Positions 7,695 to 15,789 of a DNA stretch of 64,000 nt are shown piece after piece. The stretch spans positions 868,106 through 932,105 of the forward strand of contig AUYT01000001.1 of NCBI GenBank assembly GCA_000447245.1. Reading direction: 5' to 3'. The translations under genes and the position numbers were made by a program. The first letter of the stretch is position 1. Every line of letters starts with the position of its first letter. This stretch comes from a candidate division Zixibacteria bacterium RBG-1 (GTDB lineage Bacteria > Zixibacteria > MSB-5A5 > DSPP01 > RBG-1). The notes beneath the pieces were generated by a model. It did no database searches and was not told the DNA's origin. It worked only from the letters and a program-made list of their open reading frames with translations.

Positions 7695-9131
7695 TCAACG
7701 CATCGGTAGAGCCTCGATTACCGGTTTAGGTGCTTCTTCCTCAAAAGCCAAAAGATTATGGCACTGGTCACAATCCTGCCGGATCACTTTTCCATCTTTG
7801 GCCTGGTGAGTGTTATCATGACAGCGGAAACAGCCCAAAGAATTTTGATGTCCGATATTGTTAGTATAAGTTCCCCAGATGATTTTCATCTCTGGAAAAA
7901 CGTTGGAAGAATAAATTTCTTTTAATATTTGGGCAGCCCTGAGTATGTCTTCTTCTTTGGCCACATAGATGTAGGAATAGTTGGTCTGGTAGTACTGAAT
8001 CAGCCCTTGCTCGATTTTCTCCAGGGCTTCCGGATTGTTAGAGTAACTTTCCCTCAAAAGCTCAACCGAGATTTTTTTAATAAAAGGGAGCTTGGGATTG
8101 ATTTTATCAGCCAGTAAAGCTTCATCCACAGCCTCTTCTGGCAGGCGATAGATATGGGTGGGCCGGTTATGGCAGTCCATACAATCCATCCTGCGGCTCG
8201 GATATTTCAAAACTTGTTCCAAGCTTAAGGATTCCTGGGGAGCAAAATATTCGGTGACATTTCCCCTTAAGTCTTTTAATCTCACCCAGGGAATATTTTG
8301 ATGTTGTTCATCAGTGGCGATGTAGCTAATTTCGTTGGCAATGTTCATATGCCAGTGAATTCCTTCGGCGATCCCAGAGGCCTTGTCGCCTCCTCCGGTT
8401 TTCAACAAGAGCACGGTTTTCAAAGCGGTATTTTTTTCATCTTCCGAGAATTTAGTAATCACTTTCAACTGCTGGCCGTGAAATTTTTGAGGCCAGTGAC
8501 ACTGCTCACAGGTCTCTTGAGCCGGGCGCAAGTTTTTGACTGGGGTGGGAATCGGCTGTTCGTAGGTATTGAAAAGTACGGCGAAAACCTGCCCCACTCC
8601 TGAGAGTTTGCTTTTGACAAACCAGGGAGCCCCAGGTCCGATATGACAGCTAACGCAATGTACTCGCGAATGAGGGGATCTGGTATAGGTTATATACTCC
8701 GGCTTCATCACCTCATGGCAGATCTGACCGCAGAAAGTAACTGAATCCATAAACTCCACCGCTTTGTAAGTCACCGTGGACATGACCGACAAAAGAATAG
8801 CTGTTACAGCCGCAAACCAGGCAAATCTTTTTCTCAAAGAGGGATTATTTAAGTCAATCTCCCATTTGGGCAAAGCTTGTTCTTTGGGCAACCCTTTTTG
8901 CAAATGAACTCTTCTTTTTTCTAAAGCTATGCCAAGGGGGATCAATATTAACCCAATCACTAGAAAGGTGGGTAGGATGAGGTAGACCAAGACACCTATA
9001 TAAGGATTAATATGGAAACCTAGAATATCGATAGCTAGGATGGTGAGGATTAAAACCCCGGAGATTAAAGCAGACAGAAGACCAACGAAACTCAGCAAAT
9101 TTCTGGAAATTTTGGCAAACAGCCTCTTCAT
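7695..9131 (-). CDS. NapC/NirT-type multiheme membrane cytochrome, ImcH-like
   Basis: From the ATG at 9131 the product has 478 residues; a GTG at 9197 would add 22. Three membrane helices come first, then a periplasmic domain with five CxxCH motifs and one CxxxCH (CGQICH, the first heme, followed by VMKPEY as in NapC-family proteins). NapC/NirT proteins oxidise menaquinol; the length and multiheme tail resemble Geobacter ImcH, which serves high-potential extracellular acceptors. The ATG start is preferred because a TGTGA-N6-TCACA palindrome covers the GTG start region. The gene is 22 bases from the 19-heme gene downstream and may be cotranscribed with it. Substrate potential and partners are inference. 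Confidence 0.8.
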   Translation of the reverse strand: MKRLFAKISRNLLSFVGLLSALISGVLILTILAIDILGFHINPYIGVLVYLILPTFLVIGLILIPLGIALEKRRVHLQKGLPKEQALPKWEIDLNNPSLRKRFAWFAAVTAILLSVMSTVTYKAVEFMDSVTFCGQICHEVMKPEYITYTRSPHSRVHCVSCHIGPGAPWFVKSKLSGVGQVFAVLFNTYEQPIPTPVKNLRPAQETCEQCHWPQKFHGQQLKVITKFSEDEKNTALKTVLLLKTGGGDKASGIAEGIHWHMNIANEISYIATDEQHQNIPWVRLKDLRGNVTEYFAPQESLSLEQVLKYPSRRMDCMDCHNRPTHIYRLPEEAVDEALLADKINPKLPFIKKISVELLRESYSNNPEALEKIEQGLIQYYQTNYSYIYVAKEEDILRAAQILKEIYSSNVFPEMKIIWGTYTNNIGHQNSLGCFRCHDNTHQAKDGKVIRQDCDQCHNLLAFEEEAPKPVIEALPMR

Positions 9132-9182
9132 AGTAATAAATCTAATTAACTTTTCTCGCAAAGCAAATTTTTTAGAGAAATT

Positions 9183-9198
9183 TGTGAAAAGTTTCACA
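9183..9198. promoter_or_regulatory. CRP/FNR-superfamily-type palindromic operator (TGTGA-N6-TCACA)
   Basis: The 16 bases are a perfect inverted repeat, TGTGAAA-AG-TTTCACA, and match exactly the CRP half-sites TGTGA and TCACA with six bases between. It sits 52 bases upstream of the ATG of the ImcH-like gene and 36 bases after the stop side of the upstream cytochrome gene, in the only sizeable gap of this minus-strand cytochrome series. Activation or repression by a CRP-family regulator is inferred from the consensus; the regulator is not in the window. Confidence 0.5.
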
Positions 9199-9234
9199 TA
9201 TTATCACAAAAAAATATCATCCATTGTGGTAGGC

Positions 9235-10500
9235 TTACTTAAGTTTTGAACGGGAATCCAAATCTTTGATTTTAAGATATAGCCCAAAGGCCAAGATTAA
9301 AATAATTACGGCTGACCCGCCCAGCCCAATTCTACGCAGCTTTAAATCAAAGAGAGCTTCTTTTCCGGATTGTTGAACCACCTGGGCCTTATTCATTCCT
9401 TCCGTTGCCACTTCTGCCACTCTTTCTAAGGATAAGGAGTGAATCAAGCTCTGGATTTTAATTACATCATCTTTAGCCAGATTCAACTCAAATTTGGCCT
9501 TGGCCACATCTACCCCGGCCTTTTCTGCCTTTTCCACTAAGTTTTGAGCCAGCCGAATGGAATTTTTCAGAGAATCCAGCTTGGCTTTGAGCTGGAAAGC
9601 GGTCCGGTAAGGTTTAGATTCCGAATCAAAATGGCACTGGGAGCAGACTGTTTTATCTCCCACTCCCAGCATGTCGTCACTGGTTTTCATTACCAAATGG
9701 TAGTCATGGCAGGTAGCACATTCTGGAAAGCCATTCTCCTTAAAGGCCTGTTTATGGGGAGAGGAGTCAAACAAGTCCCGGTTATTGGAATGGCATTCTC
9801 CACAGGCGCTGGCAATATCTCCTAAGCCCGGGGGTGTGGCTCCGTGATTGCCATGACAGTCATTGCAGGCCGGGGCGGAGCGGTCCCGGTTTTTTAGCAA
9901 AATCTCTCCATGAACGCTCTGAGAATATTTTTCAAATTGATCATGGGGAATTTTATACGGCTGCATATAACTGGTATTGGCGTGGCAGTTAGCGCAGGTA
10001 TGAGGGACATTGACATCAAAGACCGGAGAATTGGGATCTGAAACCGGTAAAATTTTGTGAACCCCATGACAAGAAATACAGGTGGCCACCTTTTTGTCCC
10101 CTTTTCTTAAAAGCTTACCGTGCACTGAAGTTTTATATAACTGTTCCTGATCTACCCTCAGCTTGGGGTTGTATTTTCTCATAAATTCCACATCTGAGTG
10201 ACATCTGCCGCAAAATTGAGGTACCTCAGATGTTTTTGGGACACCGACAAATCCCTGGTCCGGATTCATGCTTTCCCAGGGATTCTCCATTCCGATCTTG
10301 GGGTTTCCTCCATGACAGCTGTTACAGGAAAGCCCTCGTTGAAAATGGACATCTTTCTTGAAATCTTCCACTATGGCAGAGTTTTTTTCATCCAGGGCCT
10401 TATGGCATTCCACACAGGTATTAAGGGAGAAAACCGGTCTATAGCCCAATGCTAAAACCAAAAGCCAGGTCAAAATCAATAGTAACTTTATTCTGTTCAT
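9235..10500 (-). CDS. Nonaheme cytochrome c with coiled coil and C-terminal membrane anchor (bc-complex partner)
   Basis: The 421-residue product has a signal peptide (about 1-26), nine CxxCH motifs (first CVECH, last CSQCH, near residue 310), a helical coiled-coil-like stretch (about 318-385, rich in Lys/Glu/Leu) and one membrane helix (about 392-412) before a short cytoplasmic tail. It lies 7 bases after the cytochrome b gene in the order Rieske, cytochrome b, cytochrome c, where a bc complex normally encodes cytochrome c1 or f. It is therefore probably the c-type subunit of an unusual bc complex, carrying electrons from the Rieske protein into the periplasm over nine hemes. The coiled coil may extend the heme domain away from the membrane or mediate oligomerisation. 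Confidence 0.8.
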   Translation of the reverse strand: MNRIKLLLILTWLLVLALGYRPVFSLNTCVECHKALDEKNSAIVEDFKKDVHFQRGLSCNSCHGGNPKIGMENPWESMNPDQGFVGVPKTSEVPQFCGRCHSDVEFMRKYNPKLRVDQEQLYKTSVHGKLLRKGDKKVATCISCHGVHKILPVSDPNSPVFDVNVPHTCANCHANTSYMQPYKIPHDQFEKYSQSVHGEILLKNRDRSAPACNDCHGNHGATPPGLGDIASACGECHSNNRDLFDSSPHKQAFKENGFPECATCHDYHLVMKTSDDMLGVGDKTVCSQCHFDSESKPYRTAFQLKAKLDSLKNSIRLAQNLVEKAEKAGVDVAKAKFELNLAKDDVIKIQSLIHSLSLERVAEVATEGMNKAQVVQQSGKEALFDLKLRRIGLGGSAVIILILAFGLYLKIKDLDSRSKLK

Positions 10501-10507
10501 TTTATTC

Positions 10508-11587
10508 TCAGAGCAGATATCCTAACAAAGTCATGATCAAAATGAAAGCCACCACCATCCATCCCACAGTGACAAAAGGTTTGCTGGATACACCCAAATT
10601 AGCTTTCTTATCCAAAAAAGGTACAAAAATTAAAAGTATAAACAATACCGTAAAAAACAAAATTCCCGCCAGCTCCCCTTCCATAAATAAAATTTTAGCC
10701 GGTAAAAATTTCAAAGTTTGAAACATAAACACAAAATACCATTCCGGTTTAATACCGGCCGGAGCCGGAGCTAAGGGGTCGGCTTTTTCACCCAACTCCC
10801 AGGGGAAAATAGAAGCCAAAGCCACTAAAATTCCCAAAGCCAAAGTCCAACCCAAGACATCTCTTAAGAAAAAATTAGGGAAAAAGGGCATATCCGGAAG
10901 AGGTCTCAAGGTAGAATCATTCAAGGGTCGGCTCATTCCATGCTTTTGCACCAGATACAGATGCAACACCAGAATTAATGTAACCGTCATCGGCAAAACC
11001 GCTACATGAAAAGCAAAAAAGCGAGTCAGGGTGGCTCCGGATACTTCAGTTCCGCCACGCAGAAAATCCAACAGGAAACCGCCTATTAAAGGGATGACCC
11101 CGGCTATCTCGGTCCCCACTTTGGTGGCAAAATAAGCCAATTTGTTCCAGGGGAGCAAATACCCGGTAAACCCGAATCCTAAACTGATAAAGAATAAAAA
11201 TGCCCCGGAAATCCAGGTCAGCTCCCGCGGTTTACGATAAGCTTTTAAAAAAAAGACCGAGAACAAATGTAGAAATACAGTGAAAATCATCAAATTAGCA
11301 GACCAGGAATGAATGGAGCGGACCAGCCAGCCGAATTTAACTTCGGTCATTATAAATTGGACCGATTCAAACGCCTGTTCCGCGGAGGGTCGATAATAAA
11401 GCAACAGTAGGATTCCAGTCACCACCTGAACCGTAAACAGAAACAAGGTCATTCCGCCCAGATAATACCAAACCGTGTGTTTGTGTTGAGGAACCGTCTT
11501 GTGTAAGAGCAGAGCTTGGACTTTTTTTAAATCGGTTCTTTCGTCCAACCACTGATAGATTTGCCTGAGTCTGTTATCGATTTTCAA
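10508..11587 (-). CDS. Cytochrome b of a Rieske/cytochrome b complex (b6-type, b6 and subunit IV fused)
   Basis: The 359-residue protein has about eight membrane helices. The heme b ligands are visible as H93/H194 and H107/H209; the 14- and 15-residue steps are those of cytochrome b6 rather than mitochondrial cytochrome b. The Qo-site PEWY motif is at 281-284, and the b6 and subunit-IV parts are in one chain. No cysteine is present near residue 42, where b6 proteins attach their extra heme ci, so that heme is probably not covalently bound. Translation appears to start at a TTG directly abutting the Rieske stop codon. The protein oxidises menaquinol and passes electrons to the Rieske protein and, by bifurcation, across the membrane. 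Confidence 0.92.
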   Translation of the reverse strand: MKIDNRLRQIYQWLDERTDLKKVQALLLHKTVPQHKHTVWYYLGGMTLFLFTVQVVTGILLLLYYRPSAEQAFESVQFIMTEVKFGWLVRSIHSWSANLMIFTVFLHLFSVFFLKAYRKPRELTWISGAFLFFISLGFGFTGYLLPWNKLAYFATKVGTEIAGVIPLIGGFLLDFLRGGTEVSGATLTRFFAFHVAVLPMTVTLILVLHLYLVQKHGMSRPLNDSTLRPLPDMPFFPNFFLRDVLGWTLALGILVALASIFPWELGEKADPLAPAPAGIKPEWYFVFMFQTLKFLPAKILFMEGELAGILFFTVLFILLIFVPFLDKKANLGVSSKPFVTVGWMVVAFILIMTLLGYLL

Positions 11588-12058
11588 TTAAGCTATCTTT
11601 TTAGCAACTACAATCTCTTTACCCCTGACAAACACAGTAAATTCTTCCAGCGGCCGGGGAGGTGGTCCGGAGATGTTTTTACCATTGACATCATAATGTC
11701 CGTTATGACAGGCACACCAGATGTGGGATATATCTGAGCGATATTGAACTGTGCAAGATAAATGAGTGCAGGTGGCAGAGAAAGCTTTAAATTCCCCGGT
11801 CGGGGTACGGATTAATATCCCGGCTTTATCTCCAAAGCGAAAAATCTTGCCGGAGTTGGGAGGAACTTCATCCAGATTGCCAGCTACAACAGTGGATGAG
11901 GTGGCCTCTGGAAGTTTGGGGGGGATCAAAAATCGGAGCATAGGGTAAACGATGGCTCCCAATAAAGCCGCTCCACCCCCCGAAAGCAGAAGGTTTATAA
12001 ATCCCCGGCGCGAGAGATGCTGTGAACTTTTTTGTTCCATCACGCTAAATTTATTCAC
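11588..12058 (-). CDS. Rieske iron-sulfur protein
   Basis: The 156-residue protein has a twin-arginine-type N-terminus (SRRGF, then a hydrophobic helix at about 21-45) that serves as Tat signal and membrane anchor. The Rieske boxes are C97-T-H99-L-S-C102 and C115-A-C117-H118: C97, H99, C115 and H118 bind the 2Fe-2S cluster and C102/C117 can form the stabilising disulfide. It is the first gene of the Rieske, cytochrome b, nonaheme cytochrome operon. The start is GTG at 12058, or the ATG at 12040 (MEQKSSQ). It receives the high-potential electron from quinol at the Qo site. Confidence 0.95.
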   Translation of the reverse strand: MNKFSVMEQKSSQHLSRRGFINLLLSGGGAALLGAIVYPMLRFLIPPKLPEATSSTVVAGNLDEVPPNSGKIFRFGDKAGILIRTPTGEFKAFSATCTHLSCTVQYRSDISHIWCACHNGHYDVNGKNISGPPPRPLEEFTVFVRGKEIVVAKKIA

Positions 12059-12333
12059 CTATTTTACAAAAACTATATCTGTCTGTCAAGAAAAATTGTA
12101 AGCAGCTTATTTTTTGAAAGATTTGAGTTTCTGTTTTCCCTCTCAAAAAACTAAATCTTTTTTCAGAAACGTGATAACAATAATCATAATAGGTTATAAA
12201 TCATAAAAATTATAGCTGCAAACTTAGAGCAGGTTTGAAATTTTGTGAAACATTCCACTTGCCTGACCCGGTTTTCGTATTTATATTATGTCAGAGAAGA
12301 GATGGAAAATTTAAAAAGAAAACAGTGCTGAAT

Positions 12334-13650
12334 ATGGGAAAGAGTTTATCGGAAATTATTATTAGCCAGCATTGTCAAAGAGATGTTAAAGCCGGTGAAA
12401 TTGTACTGACTCCGGTGGATGTTTGTCTTTTGCAAGATGGCACCGCTCCTTTAGCCATTAGACAACTAGAGAAATTAGGCCTAAAAAAATTAGCCAATCC
12501 CTCTCGGACCGTGTTTTTCCTGGACCACGCTGCTCCTTCACCCAGACGAGAACTCTCCAATGACCATAAATTTATCCGGGATTTTGTTGCTCAAACCGGT
12601 GCCCAATTTTCAGATATCGGAGGAGGAATCTCTCATCAAGTAATCAATGAATATTATGTCAACCCGGGAGATATCTTAATCGGAGCCGACTCTCATACCT
12701 GCACCGGCGGGGCACTGTGTGCCTTTTCCACTGGCATGGGTTCTTCGGATGTAGCGGTAGCAATGGGTTTGGGAAAAACCTGGTTGAGAGTGCCGGAGAG
12801 TTTCAAAATTGTGGTTAGAGGAGAATTCCCCTTGGGAGTGTATGCCAAGGACTTGATTTTACATTTTATCGGGAAGATTGGGGCGGATGGGGCGACTTAC
12901 AAAGCTCTGGAATTTTGCGGAGAAACAGTGGAGAATATGACTATGAGCCAGCGCCTGACTTTGTCGAATATGGCAGTGGAAGCCGGCGCTAAAGTAGGCT
13001 TGATTGCAGCGGATAAAACCACTCAAAAGTTTCTGAAAGAAATGGGAAGGGGTAATAAATACCGGGAAATAAAACCGGAGAAGGATGCAGTTTATGAAAG
13101 GAGTATAGAAATTGACGTCTCCAGACTGGAGCCGCAAATTTCTTTTCCTCACACAGTGGATAATACTCGTCCCTTGAGCCAGGCCCAGGGTGTAAAAATT
13201 CAGCAAGTTTTCTTGGGCACCTGCACCAATGCACGCTTGGAAGATTTGAAAATTTTTTATGAAATTGTAAAAGGTAAGAAAAAAAATTCCAGCACCAGAG
13301 TGATTGTCACTCCGGCTTCCCGCAAAGTTTATTTGGATGCCATGAAATCAGGGTATATTCAAGCTTTTATGGAATTTGGTGCGGAAGTTTTACCTTCCGG
13401 CTGCGGTCCTTGTGTGGGTGTCCACGGAGGCGTGGGGGCAGACGAGGATAACATACTTTCCACTATGAATCGGAATTTCAGAGGGAGAATGGGAAATCCG
13501 GAGAGCAATATTTATCTGGCCTCACCGGCGGTCTGCGCTGCCACAGCTATCAAAGGGGAGATTGCCGACCCCAGAGAATTTTTAACCGTTAAGAAAGGCA
13601 GTTCTGCAAAAAGTTCAAAAAAGTCATCCAAGCAAAAAAAGAAAAAATAA
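12334..13650 (+). CDS. leuC: Isopropylmalate dehydratase/homoaconitase-type large subunit
   Basis: This aconitase-superfamily protein of about 438 residues has the ADSHTCTGG active-site region and the 4Fe-4S cysteines in GTCTNAR and SGCGPCVG. It hydrates and dehydrates a 2- or 3-hydroxy di- or tricarboxylate together with the small subunit that follows 4 bases later. The archaeal-type length fits LeuC, but homoaconitase (HacA/AksD) or dimethylmaleate hydratase cannot be excluded because no leuA or leuB lies nearby. The frame is open from a TTG at 12235, but the ATG at 12334 (MGKSLSEI) begins where family members do. The C-terminus has an unusual Ser/Lys-rich tail ending KQKKKK. Confidence 0.85.
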   Translation: MGKSLSEIIISQHCQRDVKAGEIVLTPVDVCLLQDGTAPLAIRQLEKLGLKKLANPSRTVFFLDHAAPSPRRELSNDHKFIRDFVAQTGAQFSDIGGGISHQVINEYYVNPGDILIGADSHTCTGGALCAFSTGMGSSDVAVAMGLGKTWLRVPESFKIVVRGEFPLGVYAKDLILHFIGKIGADGATYKALEFCGETVENMTMSQRLTLSNMAVEAGAKVGLIAADKTTQKFLKEMGRGNKYREIKPEKDAVYERSIEIDVSRLEPQISFPHTVDNTRPLSQAQGVKIQQVFLGTCTNARLEDLKIFYEIVKGKKKNSSTRVIVTPASRKVYLDAMKSGYIQAFMEFGAEVLPSGCGPCVGVHGGVGADEDNILSTMNRNFRGRMGNPESNIYLASPAVCAATAIKGEIADPREFLTVKKGSSAKSSKKSSKQKKKK

Positions 13651-13654
13651 ACCT

Positions 13655-14155
13655 ATGACTCCAAAAGGTTCCGCCTGGAAATTCGGAGACAATATCTCCA
13701 CAGATTTGATTGCTCCCGGAAGATATTTTCACCTGCGCTCCAATCTGCCGGAGATGGCCAAGCATGTAATGGAAGACGCTGACCCTTCGTTTGCCTCTAA
13801 GGTTAACAAAGGGGATTTCATTGTAGGCGGAAGCAATTTCGGTCTGGGTTCCTCTCGTGAGCATGCTCCCACCATTATCAAATTAGCCGGCGTTTCAGCG
13901 GTTTTAGCCAAATCTTTCGCCCGGATTTTTTACCGCAACTCCATAAATGTGGGGCTGCCGGTTTTGATCTGCGATACTGATAAAATTCAGACCGGAGATG
14001 AACTGGAAATAGATTTAGTAAAAGGAATTATTCTGGACCGGATCAGAAACCTCAAATTAACTTTTGCTCCTTTGCCTAAGGTGATGATTAATATTCTAAA
14101 TGACGGCGGTCTGGTAGCCCACATTCAAAAACATGGGGATTTTAAGTTGAGCTAA
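13655..14155 (+). CDS. leuD: Isopropylmalate dehydratase/homoaconitase-type small subunit
   Basis: The 166-residue protein is the swivelling domain that completes the active site of the preceding large subunit. The family motifs are NISTDLIAPGRY near the N-terminus and GSSREHAP followed by KSFARIFYRNSIN, which position the substrate carboxylates. Length is normal for the archaeal-type small subunits. It starts 4 bases after the large-subunit stop, so the two are certainly cotranscribed. Substrate (isopropylmalate, homoaconitate or a methylated analogue) cannot be decided from the sequence alone. Confidence 0.88.
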   Translation: MTPKGSAWKFGDNISTDLIAPGRYFHLRSNLPEMAKHVMEDADPSFASKVNKGDFIVGGSNFGLGSSREHAPTIIKLAGVSAVLAKSFARIFYRNSINVGLPVLICDTDKIQTGDELEIDLVKGIILDRIRNLKLTFAPLPKVMINILNDGGLVAHIQKHGDFKLS

Positions 14156-14540
14156 GACTTTCAACTTTGAATTATGACCACTGTGCAAGCTTCTGTCTAA
14201 AAGAATTTTTGGATAAAAGTTCTAAAGTCGTCCCTAATTCCCAGAAAATTCTGAAAAACTTGCAAAATTCAAGACTTTCCTTCCGGAGCTTTCAATATAC
14301 AAGGAGTTATTTTAGCGGGAGACAGGACTCGAAGGCGCCTAAGTTCACCTGCCTTCCAGCTTAATCTATAATAAGTCACATTATCCGTCAACAAGTTAAC
14401 TATTTTCGGTTACCCACCATAACACAAGAAAATCCAAGGAAAATCAAGCCGGGTGGAAACAATCTGGTCACATTGGTGTAACTCAAACAGATGAAGCCTT
14501 CTGGATAATCCAAGAGAGGTTGAACCTTATTTACTAACTC
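14156..14540. other. 385-base intergenic region with a tRNA 3'-end-like remnant
   Basis: The gap separates leuD from the convergent patatin-like gene. At 14314-14333 the minus strand reads like the TpsiC loop and acceptor 3' half of a tRNA (TTCGAGTCCTGTCTCCCGCT), but the matching 5' stem and acceptor strand are missing, so this is not a functional tRNA. A small plus-strand frame at 14167-14364 has no start context or domain support. Nothing else was recognised. Confidence 0.35.
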
Positions 14541-15476
14541 TTATTTTTCCAGTTTTTCTATGAACTCTTCCAGCTTCCTCAACCAGCTTTTCTTCTGGCT
14601 TTTTTTCATTACTTCCATGATGTTCAACATCTGCTTTCTGGTGGCTTCTTCCCCCTTCTTGATGTGGTCCAGTCCTTGGTCGAAACCCCAGGACATAGCC
14701 TGGGCCGAAAAAGGTCTGATAACCGCGTGGGCTTTTTGCAGACCCTGCTGTGCCAACTGAAAAGCAGAAATACGCTCACAGCGCACCATTACCTCCACCG
14801 CATTAAGAGGGGTTTCTCTCATCTGTATCGGTTCCCGGACGTCAACAGCAATCACTACTTCCGCACCCAACTTTAAGGCCTCTTCCACCGGTACCAAACT
14901 GGTAACCATCCCGTCCACCAGAAGTTTTCCGTTTAACTGCACCGGTGGAAAAATCAAGGGTATACTGAGACTGGCGCGCACTGCCGCTCTTAAAGAGCCG
15001 GAATTAAGAATAACCGGCTCACCGGAATAAAGATCCGTGGCCACTGCGGCAAATTTGGGATTTAAGTCCTCAATCGAAGCATCCGGGAGCAAATCTGAAA
15101 TCGCCAGAATCATTTTCTTATCCTCTACCACTCCGTAACTTTTTATGGCCTGATAATAAAGATGCAATCTTCGGAAGGTTTCCTGGAGCGAATGCTTTTT
15201 CCGACCTCTGGTTGACATGGTAATATATTCCACTTCTACCCCGAACTTTCTGAGATTTTTACTGTCTAAAGCAGTTCGTATGACCTCTTCTACTACCCGG
15301 GCATCTCTATACTGACAAAAGAGGGCTCCAATTAAGGCTCCGATGCTGGTTCCCACAACTTGATGGATGGGGAGGTTTATATCCTGAAGAACCTTAAGAA
15401 CACCCACATGGGCAATTCCCCTGATTGCCCCCCCGCCCAGAACCAAACCAATTTTTTTTTCAGTTTTTTTAGACAT
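14541..15476 (-). CDS. Patatin-like phospholipase family protein (RssA type)
   Basis: The 311-residue protein begins with the patatin fold: oxyanion-hole G14-G-G-A-I-R-G20, nucleophile motif G42-T-S-I-G46 with S44 as catalytic Ser, and the catalytic Asp in VDGM further on. Bacterial patatins of this size hydrolyse acyl groups from phospholipids or related lipids; the natural substrate is unknown. There is no signal peptide, so it is cytoplasmic. A C-terminal basic helix (KKSQKKSWLRKLEEF) could contact membranes. It is divergent from the beta-oxidation operon and could supply fatty acids to it, which is inference from position. Confidence 0.88.
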   Translation of the reverse strand: MSKKTEKKIGLVLGGGAIRGIAHVGVLKVLQDINLPIHQVVGTSIGALIGALFCQYRDARVVEEVIRTALDSKNLRKFGVEVEYITMSTRGRKKHSLQETFRRLHLYYQAIKSYGVVEDKKMILAISDLLPDASIEDLNPKFAAVATDLYSGEPVILNSGSLRAAVRASLSIPLIFPPVQLNGKLLVDGMVTSLVPVEEALKLGAEVVIAVDVREPIQMRETPLNAVEVMVRCERISAFQLAQQGLQKAHAVIRPFSAQAMSWGFDQGLDHIKKGEEATRKQMLNIMEVMKKSQKKSWLRKLEEFIEKLEK

Positions 15477-15789
15477 CTTAGGACTCGTTTTCTGCAGTTA
15501 GTATCGTCCATTTGTGTATTTTCCGTTAATACAAGCGGTTCTAAACGAATCTTTTTCTTGCCGTTTGCCAGAATGCCCAGCCCAGGCTCCTTCTCCGGAT
15601 GGAAGCCCCGATAAAAAAATTTTTGTAATTATCGTTCTCACTACAGTGGATATTTAAATTGATTTCACCGTGATTAAGTGTCCTTGTTGGGTGCTTGCCA
15701 GTTGGACGGTATCAATGTATTAAGAGTTCTTCTCTCTCTGACGATAGATTAATAGTTCAGCATTATCATATGAATTCGCAATTAGCACC
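15477..15789. other. 313-base divergent intergenic region
   Basis: The region lies between the minus-strand patatin gene and the plus-strand beta-oxidation operon, so it must hold at least two promoters. I see no clear sigma-70 pair, no convincing ribosome-binding site before the ATG at 15790, and no recognised operator or RNA. Confidence 0.4.

Noticed and set aside
12059-12333. FNR-type operator before leuC (GTGATAACAATAATCAT)
   Set aside because: The half-sites are seven bases apart and imperfect, so it does not match TTGAT-N4-ATCAA.
14167-14364. A 65-codon plus-strand gene after leuD
   Set aside because: No ribosome-binding site or recognisable composition, and it runs across the tRNA-like remnant.
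14314-14400. A minus-strand tRNA gene
   Set aside because: Only the 3' half looks like a tRNA; there is no pairing acceptor 5' strand or D-arm within the next 90 bases.
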